Below are positions 8,834 through 19,914 of a stretch of 64,000 bases of DNA, piece by piece. The DNA comes from Marinifaba aquimaris (lineage in GTDB: Bacteria > Pseudomonadota > Gammaproteobacteria > Enterobacterales > Alteromonadaceae): assembly GCF_013328345.1 (NCBI RefSeq), contig NZ_JABULX010000001.1:1-64000 (forward strand). The letters are read 5' to 3'. Each line of letters starts with the position of its first letter. Position 1 is the first letter of the stretch. The notes beneath the pieces are model-generated. The model saw nothing but the letters and a program-made list of their open reading frames with translations. It searched no databases and had not been told where the DNA came from. The position numbers were made by a program, and so were the translations under genes.

Positions 8834-10162
8834 CTATATATGGTTATTATCGAGTGATTTTAAAAACGCGAGCTTATCAGTAATTTGTTTTTCAAGACCA
8901 CGATCTGTTGGGTGATAGTAAGCTCGTTCTCCCAACTCTTCAGGAAAGTAAGTTTGTCCTGCTGCATATGCATTGCTTTCATTATGAGCGTAGCGGTACT
9001 CAGCACCATAGCCAAGGTCTTTCATTAAACTGGTCGGGGCATTTCTTAAATGAACGGGTACATCAAAATCAGGGTTTTCTCTAACATCAGCTTTTGCAGC
9101 TTTGAAGGCGGTATATACAGCGTTTGATTTTGGTGCACATGCCATAAAAACGGCAGCTTGAGCTATCGCCCTCTCCCCTTCAGCAGGACCAACTCGAGTA
9201 AATGTATCCCATGCATTAATCGCTAATTGCATCGCTCTAGGATCTGCATTACCTATATCTTCTGATGCAATAGCTAATAATCGGCGCGCGACATATAAAG
9301 GGTCCATGCCAGCAGCTAACATTCTAGCAAACCAATACAATGCACCATCAGGGCTAGACCCTCTAACCGATTTGTGAAAAGCTGATATCATATCGTAAAA
9401 AGCATCACCGCCTTTGTCACCCGTCGCCGGTACATAATCAAATAAGCTAGATAAGTGGCTTTGCTCAACAATGCGTTGCCCTTGTTCATTTGGCTCGATC
9501 ATATCCGCTAATATTTCAAGCTGATTCAATAAATTACGACCATCACCATTGGCAATTTTAATGAGAGCCGATTGAACCGTTTCATCATAAACTAAACTAG
9601 CGGCTTCCATGCTTTGTTCAGGTTTACTTTGCACATTAGCCATTAGCCCAGATAAATCGTCATAGGTATGTTTTTTCAGTAAATAGATACGAGCTCTTGA
9701 AAGCAATGCTCGATTAAGCTCGAAAGATGGGTTTTCAGTTGTTGCGCCAACAAAGATCACCGTGCCGTCTTCGATGTATGGTAAAAATGCATCTTGCTGG
9801 CTTTTGTTGAATCTATGTACCTCATCAACAAATAACAAAGTTCGACGGCCCGATTGCATGGCCACATCTTTGGCAGCATCAATCGCTTTTCTAATGTCTT
9901 TGACACCAGATGTCACGGCAGATAAACGTTCGACATGTGCATCAATGTAAAGTGCAATTAATTCTGCAAGGGTCGTTTTGCCTGTCCCCGGTGGTCCCCA
10001 TAAAATTAGAGAGTGGATCCGACCTTGCTCAATGGCACTGCGAAGTGGTTTACCTTTCGCTAAAATGTGCTGCTGCCCAACATAGTCATCTAAAGAGGTT
10101 GGACGCATTCTCGCTGCAAGCGGCTGGTGCGTGCTATCGGCGAACAAATCAGCGTTGGTCAT
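8834..10162 (-). CDS. rarA: replication-associated recombination AAA+ ATPase RarA
   Basis: RarA (MgsA) acts at stalled replication forks. The 442-residue protein shows Walker A ([12 protein letters not shown] near 55), Walker B ([10 protein letters not shown] near 110), a sensor 1 region ([11 protein letters not shown]) and the C-terminal MgsA tetramerisation domain ([25 protein letters not shown]). Its start overlaps the end of lolA by 14 bp, indicating translational coupling. Confidence 0.97.
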   Translation of the reverse strand: MTNADLFADSTHQPLAARMRPTSLDDYVGQQHILAKGKPLRSAIEQGRIHSLILWGPPGTGKTTLAELIALYIDAHVERLSAVTSGVKDIRKAIDAAKDVAMQSGRRTLLFVDEVHRFNKSQQDAFLPYIEDGTVIFVGATTENPSFELNRALLSRARIYLLKKHTYDDLSGLMANVQSKPEQSMEAASLVYDETVQSALIKIANGDGRNLLNQLEILADMIEPNEQGQRIVEQSHLSSLFDYVPATGDKGGDAFYDMISAFHKSVRGSSPDGALYWFARMLAAGMDPLYVARRLLAIASEDIGNADPRAMQLAINAWDTFTRVGPAEGERAIAQAAVFMACAPKSNAVYTAFKAAKADVRENPDFDVPVHLRNAPTSLMKDLGYGAEYRYAHNESNAYAAGQTYFPEELGERAYYHPTDRGLEKQITDKLAFLKSLDNNHI

Positions 10163-10847
10163 CCAAGCTCACTCCGGCAGGCACTTCAAAGGCAAAAAAA
10201 GATGCTGAAAAATCAGTTTTCAGTGCAAACTCACTGAGACGGTAGTGACTGACTTGGCCCTGCCTATCGAGAATAATAAGCGAATTGACGGATGAACTTT
10301 CAGCTTCAAAAATGATTTCAATACTACCAATTAGCGCTTCAGGGTCTTTAACGGCCACTTTAAAATGTGTAGCGGCTAACTGAGAAACCTCATACTGCTG
10401 CCAGTTCTTATCTTCGCTACCGAGTAAAAGTAATATCGGGTTAGAGTTAATCGCTTCCGATAAGCTGTAAGCGGTGACCTGTTCAATGAAAGGGTCATAA
10501 AACCACATTGTTTCACCGTCACTGACTAATTTATTTTCATCCGGTGCGACGGTGTGCCATACAAATTGGTTCGGTTGCAACAAAGATAATCGGCCTTCGG
10601 CTTGTTGAATTACCGTTCCCTGGCTATCGGTCACTTGTTGATTAAATTGCGCGGTAAAGCCTTTAATCGCATCTAAACGTTTATCAAGTTTGGTGACAAC
10701 GCTAGACTCTTCTACCTCTATCGTTTCTGTTGATTCTGTCGCTGTATTGGTTTGCGCACCAGCAAGGTTAATGTTCAAAAGGCTTGCCAATAAACCTGTT
10801 AGCATTAGGCTTATGCCTTTATTTAAAAAACAAAAAATCGTATTCAT
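10149..10847 (-). CDS. lolA: outer-membrane lipoprotein carrier protein LolA
   Basis: LolA is the periplasmic chaperone that carries lipoproteins from LolCDE to LolB. The 232-residue product has a signal peptide ([18 protein letters not shown]..., cleavage near AGAQ around 32) and the LolA fold with [36 protein letters not shown] and [12 protein letters not shown]. It has a slightly longer acidic stretch after the signal than E. coli LolA. It lies between ftsK and rarA, the conserved order. Confidence 0.95.
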   Translation of the reverse strand: MNTIFCFLNKGISLMLTGLLASLLNINLAGAQTNTATESTETIEVEESSVVTKLDKRLDAIKGFTAQFNQQVTDSQGTVIQQAEGRLSLLQPNQFVWHTVAPDENKLVSDGETMWFYDPFIEQVTAYSLSEAINSNPILLLLGSEDKNWQQYEVSQLAATHFKVAVKDPEALIGSIEIIFEAESSSVNSLIILDRQGQVSHYRLSEFALKTDFSASFFAFEVPAGVSLDDQR

Positions 10848-10887
10848 AAAAGCGGTAATATTCTCACTTAACTATTAATTTCAAAGG

Positions 10888-13701
10888 TTAATCTTTAGGT
10901 GCAGCAGGAGCCAAGACTTCTCGACTACCATTGTGACCTGCACTACTGACGACACCTGCCATTTCCATTTGCTCGACAATATTGGCCGCACGGTTATAAC
11001 CAATCCTAAGCTTACGCTGGACACTGGAAATTGAAACTTTGCGAGTTTCTGTCACAAAGGCAACAGCATCATCAAATAATGCATCATACTCACTGTCGCC
11101 ATCTGCTTCTGGCTGCTCACCGGGTAACAAAATTTCCTCTTCACCACTGAGTACTTCATCAATGTAGTTTGGTTTACCGCGTAACTTCCAATCAGCAACA
11201 ACGGCATGGACTTCATGATCATCAACAAAAGCACCGTGAGCACGTGTCGGTATATTACTGCCCGAAGGAAGGTACAACATATCCCCCATACCTAAGAGGC
11301 TTTCTGCTCCCTGCTGATCGAGTATCGTGCGAGAATCAATTTTTGATGAAACCGATAAACCAATTCGAGTCGGAATATTCGCTTTAATCAAACCAGTAAT
11401 GACATCAACAGATGGTCTTTGTGTTGCCAAAATTAAATGAATGCCGGCTGCACGTGCTTTTTGCGCAATACGAGCAATGAGTTCCTCTACCTTTTTACCA
11501 ACAATCATCATCATGTCAGCGAACTCGTCAATTACGACTACGATACTAGGGAGCTTTTCTAACTCTGGTGCTGTTTCATCCATTGAATCACCTGGCTTCC
11601 ACAGAGGATCGGTTAATGGTGTGCCCGCTTCTATGTTTTCAGCCACCTTAGCATTAAACCCTTTTAAGTTACGCACGCCCACTGCAGCCATCAGTTTATA
11701 TCGGCGTTCCATCTCACCTACACACCAACGAAGTGCATTCGAAGCATCTTTCATATCTGTTACTACTTCACATAAAAGATGCGGTATATCCTCATAAACG
11801 GCCAGTTCTAACATTTTCGGGTCAATCATGATCAGACGCACATCTTCAGGTGTCGCTTTGTAGAGGAAGCTCAAAATCATGGTATTAACGAGTACCGATT
11901 TACCCGAGCCTGTCGTACCCGCCACTAATACGTGCGGCATTTTTGCTAAATCGGCAATAACAGGTTTACCGGCAATGTCTGGCCCTAGTACCATGGTCAA
12001 TGGTGAACCCGAGCCTTCAAACTCAGGCGTTTCAATCACTTCACTTAGCCTAACGGTTTGACGATTTTTGTTTGGTAACTCAAGACCAATGAAAGGCTTT
12101 CCGGGAATAACCTCTACTACGCGAACCGAAGCGGCAGATAGAGAGCGTGCGATATCTTTTGATAGATTAGAAATGGTGGAAACTTTCACACCTGGTGCTA
12201 AATCAAGCTCTAATCGAGTGATCACAGGCCCTGGATATACACCAACAACATCAGCTTTAATTTTATACTCCATTAGTTTTGCTTCAACTAATCGAGCAAC
12301 CGCATCCATTTCTTCTTGTGTTATTGGGTTTTGCTTTTTATCGGCCCTATCGAGTAAAGCAAACGACGGGACTTTTCCTTCGGGCTTTTCAGGCACCTTA
12401 GGTAAAGCATTCAGTCCATTGAGTGGCTTGGCATTTACAGAGTCAGTCGCAGCACGCACCTTGATATGTTTTTTCTCACCACTGTCGTTTTCATTTAATG
12501 ACAAAGAAGGTTGAAATAACTCTTCTAAATCTATTTGATCAGATTGGCCGACTTGCTCTGTTGTATTAGCATCAAACACAGGCTCTATCCGATCAACCGA
12601 AGCTTCACTTGAACTTGAAGTATCATTATCACTAGACATAGGAGCGCGCCAGCGTTCTAAACTATTAGACTCGTCTTTATCATCACTCGCATTAGCTACA
12701 CTAGTTTCAGCTTCTTCTTTTGCGGAAAATGGTGGTAGTACTTGTTCAGTACTCTCATCGCGATGAGATTCCTCACTTGCTGCAACACTTACGTCACCGT
12801 CTGCCTTTTTACTAAATAAACGGCTCATCAAACCCGGCTTTTCTTTTTCATCATCGGCGAGTGTATCTGCATTGGCATTTTCTACGATGAACTGCTCTGC
12901 AGGTTTAGCTTCGAGTACAAGCTCAACGTTATCCGCTGATGCCGTGTGTTTGTAGCCATTTTTATTTAACGCTAATTTATCTGAATCTTGTTCATCAGCA
13001 GTACTTGCATCCGTTGAAACAGGCTGAACTTTTTCAACAGATTCTGCGCTTGGCGACTTAAATTCATATTCTGGCTCTCGATTGATTTTGCTTTTACACC
13101 AAAGTATGCCTTGCCATATTTTTAAACCACCAGCAATCGTCTTATCGCCAATACCATCAATGATATCAAGCCAAGAAATACCAAATAACAAGGTGAATCC
13201 AGTACAGAAAAAACACAATAGCAATAATGTCGTGCCAATAAAGTTGAAGTATGGGATCAAGGCTTGACTGATGACATCACCCATTAAGCCACCAGACGAG
13301 AAGTAATAAATATCGTTAATATTCATACTTGCCATCGAAGTAGTAGCAATCATCAATAGTAATAAGCCAATCAGTCTGAGACCTAGTGCTAAGAAGTCGG
13401 TTTCAAAAAAGCTTTGATGGCGGCGAAATACTGTCCAGCCAATATACATAGTGGCAATAGGTACTACATAAGCCATAGCACCTAAGAAGAAAAATAAAAG
13501 ATCAGCCATGTAAGCGCCAGCTGCACCGGCAGAATTAACAAAAGGCCCATCAAAACCCGATTGACTCCAACTTGGATCCTCAGGTGAAAAAGTGAATAAC
13601 GAGATAAGGACAAATAAGGCAAAACCGGCACTAGAGATTAAACCGACTTCTAATAATCTTTGTACACCAGATAAAAGGTTGTTGTTTTTGTTATCGCTCA
13701 A
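10888..13701 (-). CDS. ftsK: DNA translocase FtsK
   Basis: FtsK couples septation to chromosome segregation, pumping DNA and activating XerCD at dif. The 937-residue protein has four to five N-terminal membrane segments (about 20-190), an acidic low-complexity linker (about 220-430) much shorter than in E. coli, the RecA-like motor with Walker A ([12 protein letters not shown] near 610) and Walker B ([11 protein letters not shown] near 735), and a C-terminal gamma winged helix (about 870-930, [22 protein letters not shown]) that reads polar sequences. Confidence 0.97.
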   Translation of the reverse strand: MSDNKNNNLLSGVQRLLEVGLISSAGFALFVLISLFTFSPEDPSWSQSGFDGPFVNSAGAAGAYMADLLFFFLGAMAYVVPIATMYIGWTVFRRHQSFFETDFLALGLRLIGLLLLMIATTSMASMNINDIYYFSSGGLMGDVISQALIPYFNFIGTTLLLLCFFCTGFTLLFGISWLDIIDGIGDKTIAGGLKIWQGILWCKSKINREPEYEFKSPSAESVEKVQPVSTDASTADEQDSDKLALNKNGYKHTASADNVELVLEAKPAEQFIVENANADTLADDEKEKPGLMSRLFSKKADGDVSVAASEESHRDESTEQVLPPFSAKEEAETSVANASDDKDESNSLERWRAPMSSDNDTSSSSEASVDRIEPVFDANTTEQVGQSDQIDLEELFQPSLSLNENDSGEKKHIKVRAATDSVNAKPLNGLNALPKVPEKPEGKVPSFALLDRADKKQNPITQEEMDAVARLVEAKLMEYKIKADVVGVYPGPVITRLELDLAPGVKVSTISNLSKDIARSLSAASVRVVEVIPGKPFIGLELPNKNRQTVRLSEVIETPEFEGSGSPLTMVLGPDIAGKPVIADLAKMPHVLVAGTTGSGKSVLVNTMILSFLYKATPEDVRLIMIDPKMLELAVYEDIPHLLCEVVTDMKDASNALRWCVGEMERRYKLMAAVGVRNLKGFNAKVAENIEAGTPLTDPLWKPGDSMDETAPELEKLPSIVVVIDEFADMMMIVGKKVEELIARIAQKARAAGIHLILATQRPSVDVITGLIKANIPTRIGLSVSSKIDSRTILDQQGAESLLGMGDMLYLPSGSNIPTRAHGAFVDDHEVHAVVADWKLRGKPNYIDEVLSGEEEILLPGEQPEADGDSEYDALFDDAVAFVTETRKVSISSVQRKLRIGYNRAANIVEQMEMAGVVSSAGHNGSREVLAPAAPKD

Positions 13702-13759
13702 CTGCGGCCTCTTTTATAAAAATAACATTCCTTGCTAACCATCCACATTCTAAGCTGAT

Positions 13760-14227
13760 TCAAGGATAAATCACACAGTCTCTTTCATTTTTAATTTCTT
13801 CCATCACGACGATGGTTTTTGTCTCTTTAACATGTGGTAATGCGAGAATACTCTTATCAAACATGGCTCGATATTCTGACATATCAGCCACCCGGACTTT
13901 AATTAAGAAATCAAACTCACCCGAAACAAAATGGCACTCCAAAACTTGCTCAGATAAATTAGCGGCTTGGCTAAACTCTTTAAAACTATCAGAGCCGCCA
14001 TGTGAAAGTTTCACTTCTATATAAATTAACAGACCATGTCCCAGTGCTTGATAATTCACTTTGGCACGATAGCCCTCAATGAAACCTTCTCTTTCTAGCC
14101 GCTTAACGCGCTCTAAACAAGGTGTTGGAGAGAGTCCAACTCGTCTCGCTAATTCAACATTGGCAAGACGGCCATCTTTTTGTAGTTCCACCAAAATATG
14201 CTTATCAATTCGATCTAATTTAGCCAT
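13760..14227 (-). CDS. lrp: leucine-responsive regulatory protein Lrp
   Basis: The 155-residue Lrp/AsnC protein has an N-terminal helix-turn-helix (LDRIDKHILVELQKDGRLANVELARRVGLS region) and a C-terminal RAM/ASNC ligand domain (about 70-150). It lies upstream of ftsK, as in E. coli, and is divergent from alanine dehydrogenase with a 179-bp gap. Lrp is a known regulator of amino acid catabolic genes, so control of the neighbouring ald is plausible; no operator was identified. Confidence 0.95.
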   Translation of the reverse strand: MAKLDRIDKHILVELQKDGRLANVELARRVGLSPTPCLERVKRLEREGFIEGYRAKVNYQALGHGLLIYIEVKLSHGGSDSFKEFSQAANLSEQVLECHFVSGEFDFLIKVRVADMSEYRAMFDKSILALPHVKETKTIVVMEEIKNERDCVIYP

Positions 14228-14406
14228 GATTACAAACTCGTTACAAAACAGAATTAATATCTATTTTAAAAACCATAACCAGAACTTATATCCAAACTTT
14301 GAAAAAATAAAGTGATTAATAAAAGAAATCAGCACCTAAAATAGAAAAATATATAAACGGTTGTATACACAGCCGACTCAAGCAACAAATTGAAGCGGAG
14401 AAGAAA

Positions 14407-15522
14407 ATGATTATAGGTGTACCAAAAGAGATTAAGAACCATGAATACCGCGTAGGTATGGTACCAGCTAGCGTTAGTGAACTTATTCGTCAAGGTCACC
14501 AAGTAGTTGTAGAAACACAAGCCGGTGCTGGCATTGGATTTTCAGATGAAGATTATACCAAAGTAGGTGCTACAATTTTACCTCAAGCTGCAGATGTATT
14601 TGCACAAAGCGAAATGATCGTAAAAGTAAAAGAGCCACAAGCAATTGAGCGAGCAATGCTTAGAGAAGGCCAAATCTTATTTACTTACTTACACCTAGCA
14701 CCCGATCCGGAGCAAACTCACGACCTAATCAACTCTAAAGCGGTTTGTATTGCTTATGAAACCGTTACAGATAATCACGGTGGTTTACCATTATTAGCAC
14801 CGATGTCAGAAGTAGCAGGACGTATGTCAATCCAAGCAGGTGCACAAGCGTTAGAAAAATCAAACGGTGGCCGAGGCATGTTACTTGGCGGTGTACCGGG
14901 TGTAGAACCAGCAAAAGTTGTCGTTATCGGTGGCGGTATGGTTGGTCGTAATGCTGTGCAAATGGCAGTTGGTTTAGGTGCTGACGTCACAGTACTGGAT
15001 CGCAATCCTGCTGTACTTCGCCAAATTGATGCACAGTTTGGCAACCGTGTTAAAACACTTTACTCAACAGCTGATAGCCTAGAACGCGTTGTTAAAGAAG
15101 CTGACTTAGTAGTAGGTGCTGTACTTATTCCTGGTGCAGCAGCTCCAAAGTTAGTATCTAAAGAATTGTTAGAAGAAATGAAGAAAGGCGCAGCGATTGT
15201 TGATGTAGCAATTGACCAAGGTGGTTGTTTTGAGACATCTAAGCCGACTACACATGCCGAACCTGTTTACATTGTAGATGATGTTGTTCATTACTGTGTT
15301 GCAAACATGCCAGGTGCTGTTGCTCGAACATCAACGTTTGCTTTAAATAATGCAACCTTGCCATTTATCGTTGCACTAGCAAATAAAGGTTATAAACAAG
15401 CATTAGTAGAAGATAAGCACCTTCTTGAAGGCTTAAACGTTTATCGTGGCACAGTAACTAATCAGCAGGTAGCAGAATCATTGGAACTAGATTTTGTATT
15501 ACCCGCCCAAGCAATTGCTTAA
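14407..15522 (+). CDS. ald: alanine dehydrogenase
   Basis: Ald catalyses NAD-dependent reversible oxidative deamination of L-alanine to pyruvate and ammonia. The 371-residue protein carries the family start [18 protein letters not shown], the substrate region with the lysine in MIVKVKEPQ, the Rossmann motif [19 protein letters not shown] (near 172) and the C-terminal [20 protein letters not shown]. The start follows a GGAG Shine-Dalgarno. A strong terminator follows. Confidence 0.97.
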   Translation: MIIGVPKEIKNHEYRVGMVPASVSELIRQGHQVVVETQAGAGIGFSDEDYTKVGATILPQAADVFAQSEMIVKVKEPQAIERAMLREGQILFTYLHLAPDPEQTHDLINSKAVCIAYETVTDNHGGLPLLAPMSEVAGRMSIQAGAQALEKSNGGRGMLLGGVPGVEPAKVVVIGGGMVGRNAVQMAVGLGADVTVLDRNPAVLRQIDAQFGNRVKTLYSTADSLERVVKEADLVVGAVLIPGAAAPKLVSKELLEEMKKGAAIVDVAIDQGGCFETSKPTTHAEPVYIVDDVVHYCVANMPGAVARTSTFALNNATLPFIVALANKGYKQALVEDKHLLEGLNVYRGTVTNQQVAESLELDFVLPAQAIA

Positions 15523-15557
15523 AAAGCAATTAGCTTCTAAATAAAAAGCTTCCTTCC

Positions 15558-15583
15558 TTAGGCCCACTTCGGTGGGCTTTTTT
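15558..15583 (+). terminator. rho-independent terminator of ald
   Basis: GCCCAC-TTCG-GTGGGC forms a stable tetraloop hairpin followed by six T. Confidence 0.9.
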
Positions 15584-15650
15584 GCCTCTCCCATTCATAT
15601 CGTTTTTAGCTATAATGGATCCACCTGTTTTTTTGTGGTGAAGTATTTTT

Positions 15651-16790
15651 ATGGCCAACAGCCTGCTATTTATAAACGCTAATCAAGAATTAGCAGCCTC
15701 CCTGCGTCCCCTATTAGATAAACACTTTGATGTTGCTGAATGCCAGACAATTAGTGAAGCAATTAAGTTAGAAGAAGATTATTACATCATACTGATTAAT
15801 AGTAAGAATGTTCCTGAACATGAGCTAGAACAAGCCATGGAATTTCACAAACGCTCGCCCGCCCCCGCCATCATCTTCTTAACTCAAGACGAAAATGAAG
15901 AAAATACCCTAAGGTGTTTTGAATTAGGTGCTTACGATGTTATATCTAAAAATTTACCGGCTAATCACATCGTTAAAAAAATAAAGGTGATTGATAAATA
16001 TAAACGCCTTATCAATAGCTTAGTATTTGAAGAGAAAGAACTAAATTCCTTAGTCGACGTAACATTAAAGCAAGCAGCATTTTATGGCAGTAGTGTTAAC
16101 TTACTGTCAGATATTCAATTAGCAGATAGTGAAAAAGCACTTGCTAGTATGGTTTTCAACTATATGGAGCAACAAGGACTTCAATCTGCATTGCACTTTG
16201 AAGCACCAGACAGTATTCACGACTTTTCGCAACAAACAGTGTTTTGTACCCCAATTGAAAAGAAAGTTTTCAGCTTATTACGAGACAAAGGGCGAATTTA
16301 TGAATTTAAAGATCGCGCCATGTTCAACGATGAGCATGTATCTTTGTTAGTTAAAAACATGCCAAGTAAAGATAGCACCGAATATAGTTTGCTCATTGAT
16401 GTATTAGCTAAGTTGATCCCGGCTTTAGAGATGCGTTATCGCGCACTGTTAAATGCGCAACAACTGCAATACGCCTACAAGTCATTACAACAGGCCATTA
16501 ACGATGTACAAGCAACTACATTATCTTTACAAGAAGAAAGACAGGCAATTATTGACAACATCGTGATGCAGATTGGCTTAAGTTTTCACGACTTTGAGTT
16601 TACCGAATCGCAGGAAAAATTCTTAATTGAGTTAATTGAAAACAGTGTCACAGAGCAAGCAAACAGCAACGAAAAGTTCATCGAAATCAATGAAAAGCTG
16701 CATAAAGCGATGAATGCAATTTCACCAGACTTATTGTTCGTCGAACCTCCAGAAGATGAAACGAACAACCAAAATATAGAACTTTTCTAA
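15651..16790 (+). CDS. protein with degenerate response-regulator receiver domain
   Basis: The first 120 residues of this 379-residue protein have the layout of a CheY-like receiver: beta strands LLFINAN, YYIILIN and AIIFLTQD, and a DVISKN segment with the conserved lysine. The acidic pair is replaced by N9-A10-N11, and the phospho-acceptor Asp by Asn50/Ser51, so it should not be phosphorylated normally. The remaining 260 residues have no recognised domain. They include a helical, probably coiled-coil segment around 265-310 and a Glu/Asn-rich end. It is monocistronic. Function unknown; a phosphorylation-independent signalling scaffold is one possibility. Confidence 0.8.
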   Translation: MANSLLFINANQELAASLRPLLDKHFDVAECQTISEAIKLEEDYYIILINSKNVPEHELEQAMEFHKRSPAPAIIFLTQDENEENTLRCFELGAYDVISKNLPANHIVKKIKVIDKYKRLINSLVFEEKELNSLVDVTLKQAAFYGSSVNLLSDIQLADSEKALASMVFNYMEQQGLQSALHFEAPDSIHDFSQQTVFCTPIEKKVFSLLRDKGRIYEFKDRAMFNDEHVSLLVKNMPSKDSTEYSLLIDVLAKLIPALEMRYRALLNAQQLQYAYKSLQQAINDVQATTLSLQEERQAIIDNIVMQIGLSFHDFEFTESQEKFLIELIENSVTEQANSNEKFIEINEKLHKAMNAISPDLLFVEPPEDETNNQNIELF

Positions 16791-16871
16791 CAGGTGTTGA
16801 TTCAGCTTAATTTAAGTTTTTACTGATTGCGCCGATACATTTCCTAACCACAGATTGAAGTTGAGGTTAGA

Positions 16872-17261
16872 ATGTATAATTGGCGTTGTTTGAGTGTACT
16901 GATAATTAGTTTTTTTACTTTAATAGGCTGTAACCAAACCATTGAAGTAAATTTAAAGCCTGTGCCAAAAGAAACTGTCGATATTGTTCATAAGAACTTT
17001 CAACAGCGTTTCCTTTATGGTGAATGGCGGTACCAAGGTACTGAAACCGAACCTGGTAAAGTACTTGCTCTAATTCAGATACCAGAAAAGTTATCGCTGT
17101 CTGAAGAACAAACCAGTGCTTATATCCAACAAGTCATTTGCCCTAAAAGAACAGACACTGATGTTTGGCAGCAACTCAATCAAGTTAGTTTGGCCGTTAA
17201 CTTGTACATCACCACACAAGCATCAGGTTTTACCAGTCAATGCCCTAATCCTCTGGTATAA
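16872..17261 (+). CDS. putative small lipoprotein
   Basis: The 129-residue product starts with a lipoprotein signal peptide (MYNWRCLSVLIISFFTLIGC) ending in the lipobox LIGC, so a lipidated Cys20 is expected. Asn at +2 favours outer-membrane sorting in the usual Lol rule. The mature part contains two further cysteines (ICPKR, QCPNP), possibly a disulfide. I do not recognise a family. Confidence 0.7.
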   Translation: MYNWRCLSVLIISFFTLIGCNQTIEVNLKPVPKETVDIVHKNFQQRFLYGEWRYQGTETEPGKVLALIQIPEKLSLSEEQTSAYIQQVICPKRTDTDVWQQLNQVSLAVNLYITTQASGFTSQCPNPLV

Positions 17262-17352
17262 GCTTCTTATCCAACGAAAGCGAGATAACACTCGCTTTGT
17301 GTTTAAATGAAACATTATACTACTCGTCAAATTTGCTTAATTTCGCAAAACA

Positions 17353-18201
17353 ATGACGAATAATACAAATCGAAAAACAATTCTAATTACAGGCTGCTCT
17401 ACCGGAATTGGTTTATGTGTAGCCAAAGAGCTCAAAAAATTAAACTACCAAGTACTAGCAACAGCCAGACAAGCTACAGATGTTGATATGCTGGCGGGTC
17501 TAGGTTTTGAATCTTTCCAGCTCGATTATGCTGATGCTAAAAGTATTGAAAGTGCTTTTACTTGGGCTGAGAAAACGGCTGAAAATAGCCAAATTTACGC
17601 ACTGTTTAACAACGGAGCTTATGGCCAGCCAGGAGCTTTAGAAGATGTATCACGTCAAGCACTGACCGAGCAGTTCGAAGCGAATGTTTTTGGCTGGCAC
17701 CAACTGACCCGTTTAATGATTACTCATATGCGCAAGCAAGGTTTTGGCCGTATTATCCAAAACTCGTCTGTTTTAGGTATCGTTTCTATGGCTTATCGCG
17801 GTGCATACAATGCCTCTAAATACGCAATTGAAGGCCTATCTGACACCTTGCGTTTAGAGCTAGCGAATACCGATATACACGTCTGTCTCGTCGAGCCAGG
17901 GCCTATTTTGAGTGAGTTTAGAGCGAACGCTCTTAAACAGTTTGATAAGCACATTGATGTTGAAAGCAGTGTGCATAAAGAAAACTATATCAATACACGA
18001 AATAAATTAGTAACTAAAGGCCCAGCGGCACCATTTACCTTGCCACCAGAAGCCGTCTTTAAAAAAGTGCTACACGCTTTAGAAAGTTCAAAACCCAAAG
18101 CTCGTTACTATGTGACTTTTCCTACCTATCTATTTGGTTTCCTAAAACGAATACTGCCTACTTCATGGCTAGACAGTATTATTGTTAAGTCGCGCGCCTA
18201 G
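17353..18201 (+). CDS. short-chain dehydrogenase/reductase, YbbO-like
   Basis: The 282-residue SDR has the nucleotide motif TGCSTGIG (near 14), the NNGAYGQPGALED segment corresponding to NNAG, the catalytic Ser in NSSVLGIVSMAYRG and the YNASK catalytic motif (Tyr near 155). The length and PGP-I-SEF segment after the active site resemble the YbbO group of NADP-dependent aldehyde reductases. The physiological substrate cannot be read from sequence. Confidence 0.88.
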   Translation: MTNNTNRKTILITGCSTGIGLCVAKELKKLNYQVLATARQATDVDMLAGLGFESFQLDYADAKSIESAFTWAEKTAENSQIYALFNNGAYGQPGALEDVSRQALTEQFEANVFGWHQLTRLMITHMRKQGFGRIIQNSSVLGIVSMAYRGAYNASKYAIEGLSDTLRLELANTDIHVCLVEPGPILSEFRANALKQFDKHIDVESSVHKENYINTRNKLVTKGPAAPFTLPPEAVFKKVLHALESSKPKARYYVTFPTYLFGFLKRILPTSWLDSIIVKSRA

Positions 18202-18216
18202 TCTAGTTTAAGTAAT

Positions 18217-18244
18217 AAAAAAGCCAGCAAATGCTGGCTTTTTT
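18217..18244. terminator. bidirectional terminator between SDR and recR
   Basis: AAAAAAGCCAGC and GCTGGCTTTTTT are perfect inverted repeats around AAAT, serving the convergent SDR gene and recR. Confidence 0.9.
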
Positions 18245-18265
18245 ATGATTATTGAAAATTTAAAT

Positions 18266-18862
18266 TTATTCAATTGCTTGTCGGCCAGCAAAGGCATGCC
18301 CTAAGGTTTTGCCATCAATTAAATCAAGCTCTCCTCCTACAGGAACACCTTGTGCAATTCGACTAACTTTTACATCATGACCGCTAGCCAGTTCAGCGAT
18401 GTAGTGCGCTGTTGCCTCACCTTCTACAGTAGGATTAGTTGCTAAGATCAACTCTTTAATATCCCCTTGGCTTATTTGTGTCGATAATAGATCAAGACCC
18501 AATTCATTTGGTCCAATACCATCTAGAGGAGATAACAGCCCCATTAAAACAAAATAACGCCCATTAAAGTGACCTGTTTGCTCAATAGCCACTACATCAG
18601 CAGGACTTGCAACAACACAAACTTGACCTGACTCATGACGCTTAGCAGACTGACAAATTTCACACTGTTCAGTTTCACTGTAATTGCGGCAAGTTACACA
18701 ATGCTTAATACCATCAATCGCTTCAGATAAGGCTTTTGACAATTTAAGCGCACCATCTCTGCGCGTATCTAATAAGTTGAATGCCATGCGCTGAGCTGAT
18801 TTTTGCCCAACACCAGGTAATACTTTTAATGCTGTAATTAAGTCTTCTAACAGTGGCGTCAT
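18266..18862 (-). CDS. recR: recombination protein RecR
   Basis: RecR loads RecA with RecF/RecO at gaps. The start is taken at the ATG giving [19 protein letters not shown], 198 residues, the family length; the frame stays open 14 codons further up but that extension does not resemble RecR. It shows the N-terminal helix-hairpin-helix ([14 protein letters not shown]), a C4 zinc finger ([16 protein letters not shown]) and the Toprim domain ([12 protein letters not shown]). It normally sits next to dnaX-ybaB; here one small gene intervenes. Confidence 0.96.
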   Translation of the reverse strand: MTPLLEDLITALKVLPGVGQKSAQRMAFNLLDTRRDGALKLSKALSEAIDGIKHCVTCRNYSETEQCEICQSAKRHESGQVCVVASPADVVAIEQTGHFNGRYFVLMGLLSPLDGIGPNELGLDLLSTQISQGDIKELILATNPTVEGEATAHYIAELASGHDVKVSRIAQGVPVGGELDLIDGKTLGHAFAGRQAIE

Positions 18863-18955
18863 AGTGTTAAACAAATAAATCCTAGAACAGTTATGATAAC
18901 TCACTGAACTTACCCTGTTTCACTAATAAGTCAATGAGTTTGTCTACACAAGTTT

Positions 18956-19420
18956 TTATTGGGTTTGAATAGGTACCAGCTTCATTTTTTCTAAAGGCAG
19001 ATACTGTTTGTCAGCAAAGCGCTTCACTTGAGTTTGCATAGAGAAACAATCGGGTTTGAGCTTGGTAACAGTAATTTGAGCATTTAAAAAGCTAAGGTCT
19101 TTTAGATTGGCTAGCCCTTTGTTAGTAAAAAGGGTCAATTGGTAACTGTCAGTGAATTCTTCGGTTAGACTGACTTGCCAATGTCTAGGAATAAAACCTA
19201 AAGATGAGAAATAAGCACAGCTAATATCAATTTGTATTGCTTGAATAAACTGATTAGTAGTTTGTTCAATTAAATGTGAGGGCCAAATAACATAATAGCT
19301 GTCGGGTATCTTAGATTGGTCTTTTTCTTCAGTTTTTTTATAGTCAGCTGAATGACTAAAGCCCATTAAAAAAACACATATCCCCAACAGAAAAACTTGC
19401 AAAAACTTTGTAATAGACAC
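18956..19420 (-). CDS. secreted protein of unknown function
   Basis: The 154-residue product has an N-terminal signal peptide (MSITKFLQVFLLGICVFLMGFSHSA, cleavage near 25) and a mature domain of about 130 residues with two cysteines (DISCAYF, PDCFSM) that could form a disulfide. No family is recognised. It lies between ybaB and recR, where most relatives have no gene, about 50 bp before recR. Confidence 0.65.
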   Translation of the reverse strand: MSITKFLQVFLLGICVFLMGFSHSADYKKTEEKDQSKIPDSYYVIWPSHLIEQTTNQFIQAIQIDISCAYFSSLGFIPRHWQVSLTEEFTDSYQLTLFTNKGLANLKDLSFLNAQITVTKLKPDCFSMQTQVKRFADKQYLPLEKMKLVPIQTQ

Positions 19421-19528
19421 ACCAAAGAACCATGAAATTAAACTGCAATAGCTTTATTCAGTATAACTTAATTTATATTGATAACGGTTAAACGCTCAGT
19501 GTAGCTTTTAGGTTTTCTCGTAAAAAAC

Positions 19529-19558
19529 AAAAAAGCCGACATGTCAGTCGGCTTTTTT
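19529..19558. terminator. terminator after ybaB
   Basis: AAAAAAGCCGAC-ATGTCA-GTCGGCTTTTTT is a perfect 12-bp inverted repeat, 8 bp downstream of the ybaB stop. It separates dnaX-ybaB from the secreted unknown and recR. Confidence 0.88.
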
Positions 19559-19565
19559 AGATTGA

Positions 19566-19892
19566 TTAAAATGGCATTTTCATGCCAGGCGGCATTTGCA
19601 TACCACCTGTGACTTCAGCCATTTTTTCTTTATTAGTTTGCTCAACTCGACGAACTGCATCGTTAATCGCTGCTGCAATTAAATCTTCAAGCATGTCCTT
19701 ATCATCGTCCATTAAGCTATCATCAATTTCTACTCGACGAACATTGTGGTTGCCTAACATAGTAACTTTAACCATGCCTGCACCCGCTTCGCCCGTCACT
19801 TCCATCTTAGCAATATCTTCTTGCATCTTCTGCATGCGCTCTTGCATTTGTTGCGCTTGCTTCATGATGTTGCCCATACCACCTTTAAACAT
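19566..19892 (-). CDS. ybaB: nucleoid-associated protein YbaB/EbfC
   Basis: The 108-residue protein has the YbaB features: a helical, Met/Gln-rich N-terminus ([16 protein letters not shown]), a central beta region ([15 protein letters not shown]) and a Gly/Met/Pro-rich tail. It forms a tweezer-like dimer that binds DNA. It lies 22 bp downstream of dnaX, the near-universal arrangement. Confidence 0.96.
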   Translation of the reverse strand: MFKGGMGNIMKQAQQMQERMQKMQEDIAKMEVTGEAGAGMVKVTMLGNHNVRRVEIDDSLMDDDKDMLEDLIAAAINDAVRRVEQTNKEKMAEVTGGMQMPPGMKMPF

Positions 19893-19914
19893 ATTCTTTC
19901 ACCTATTAATCTTG

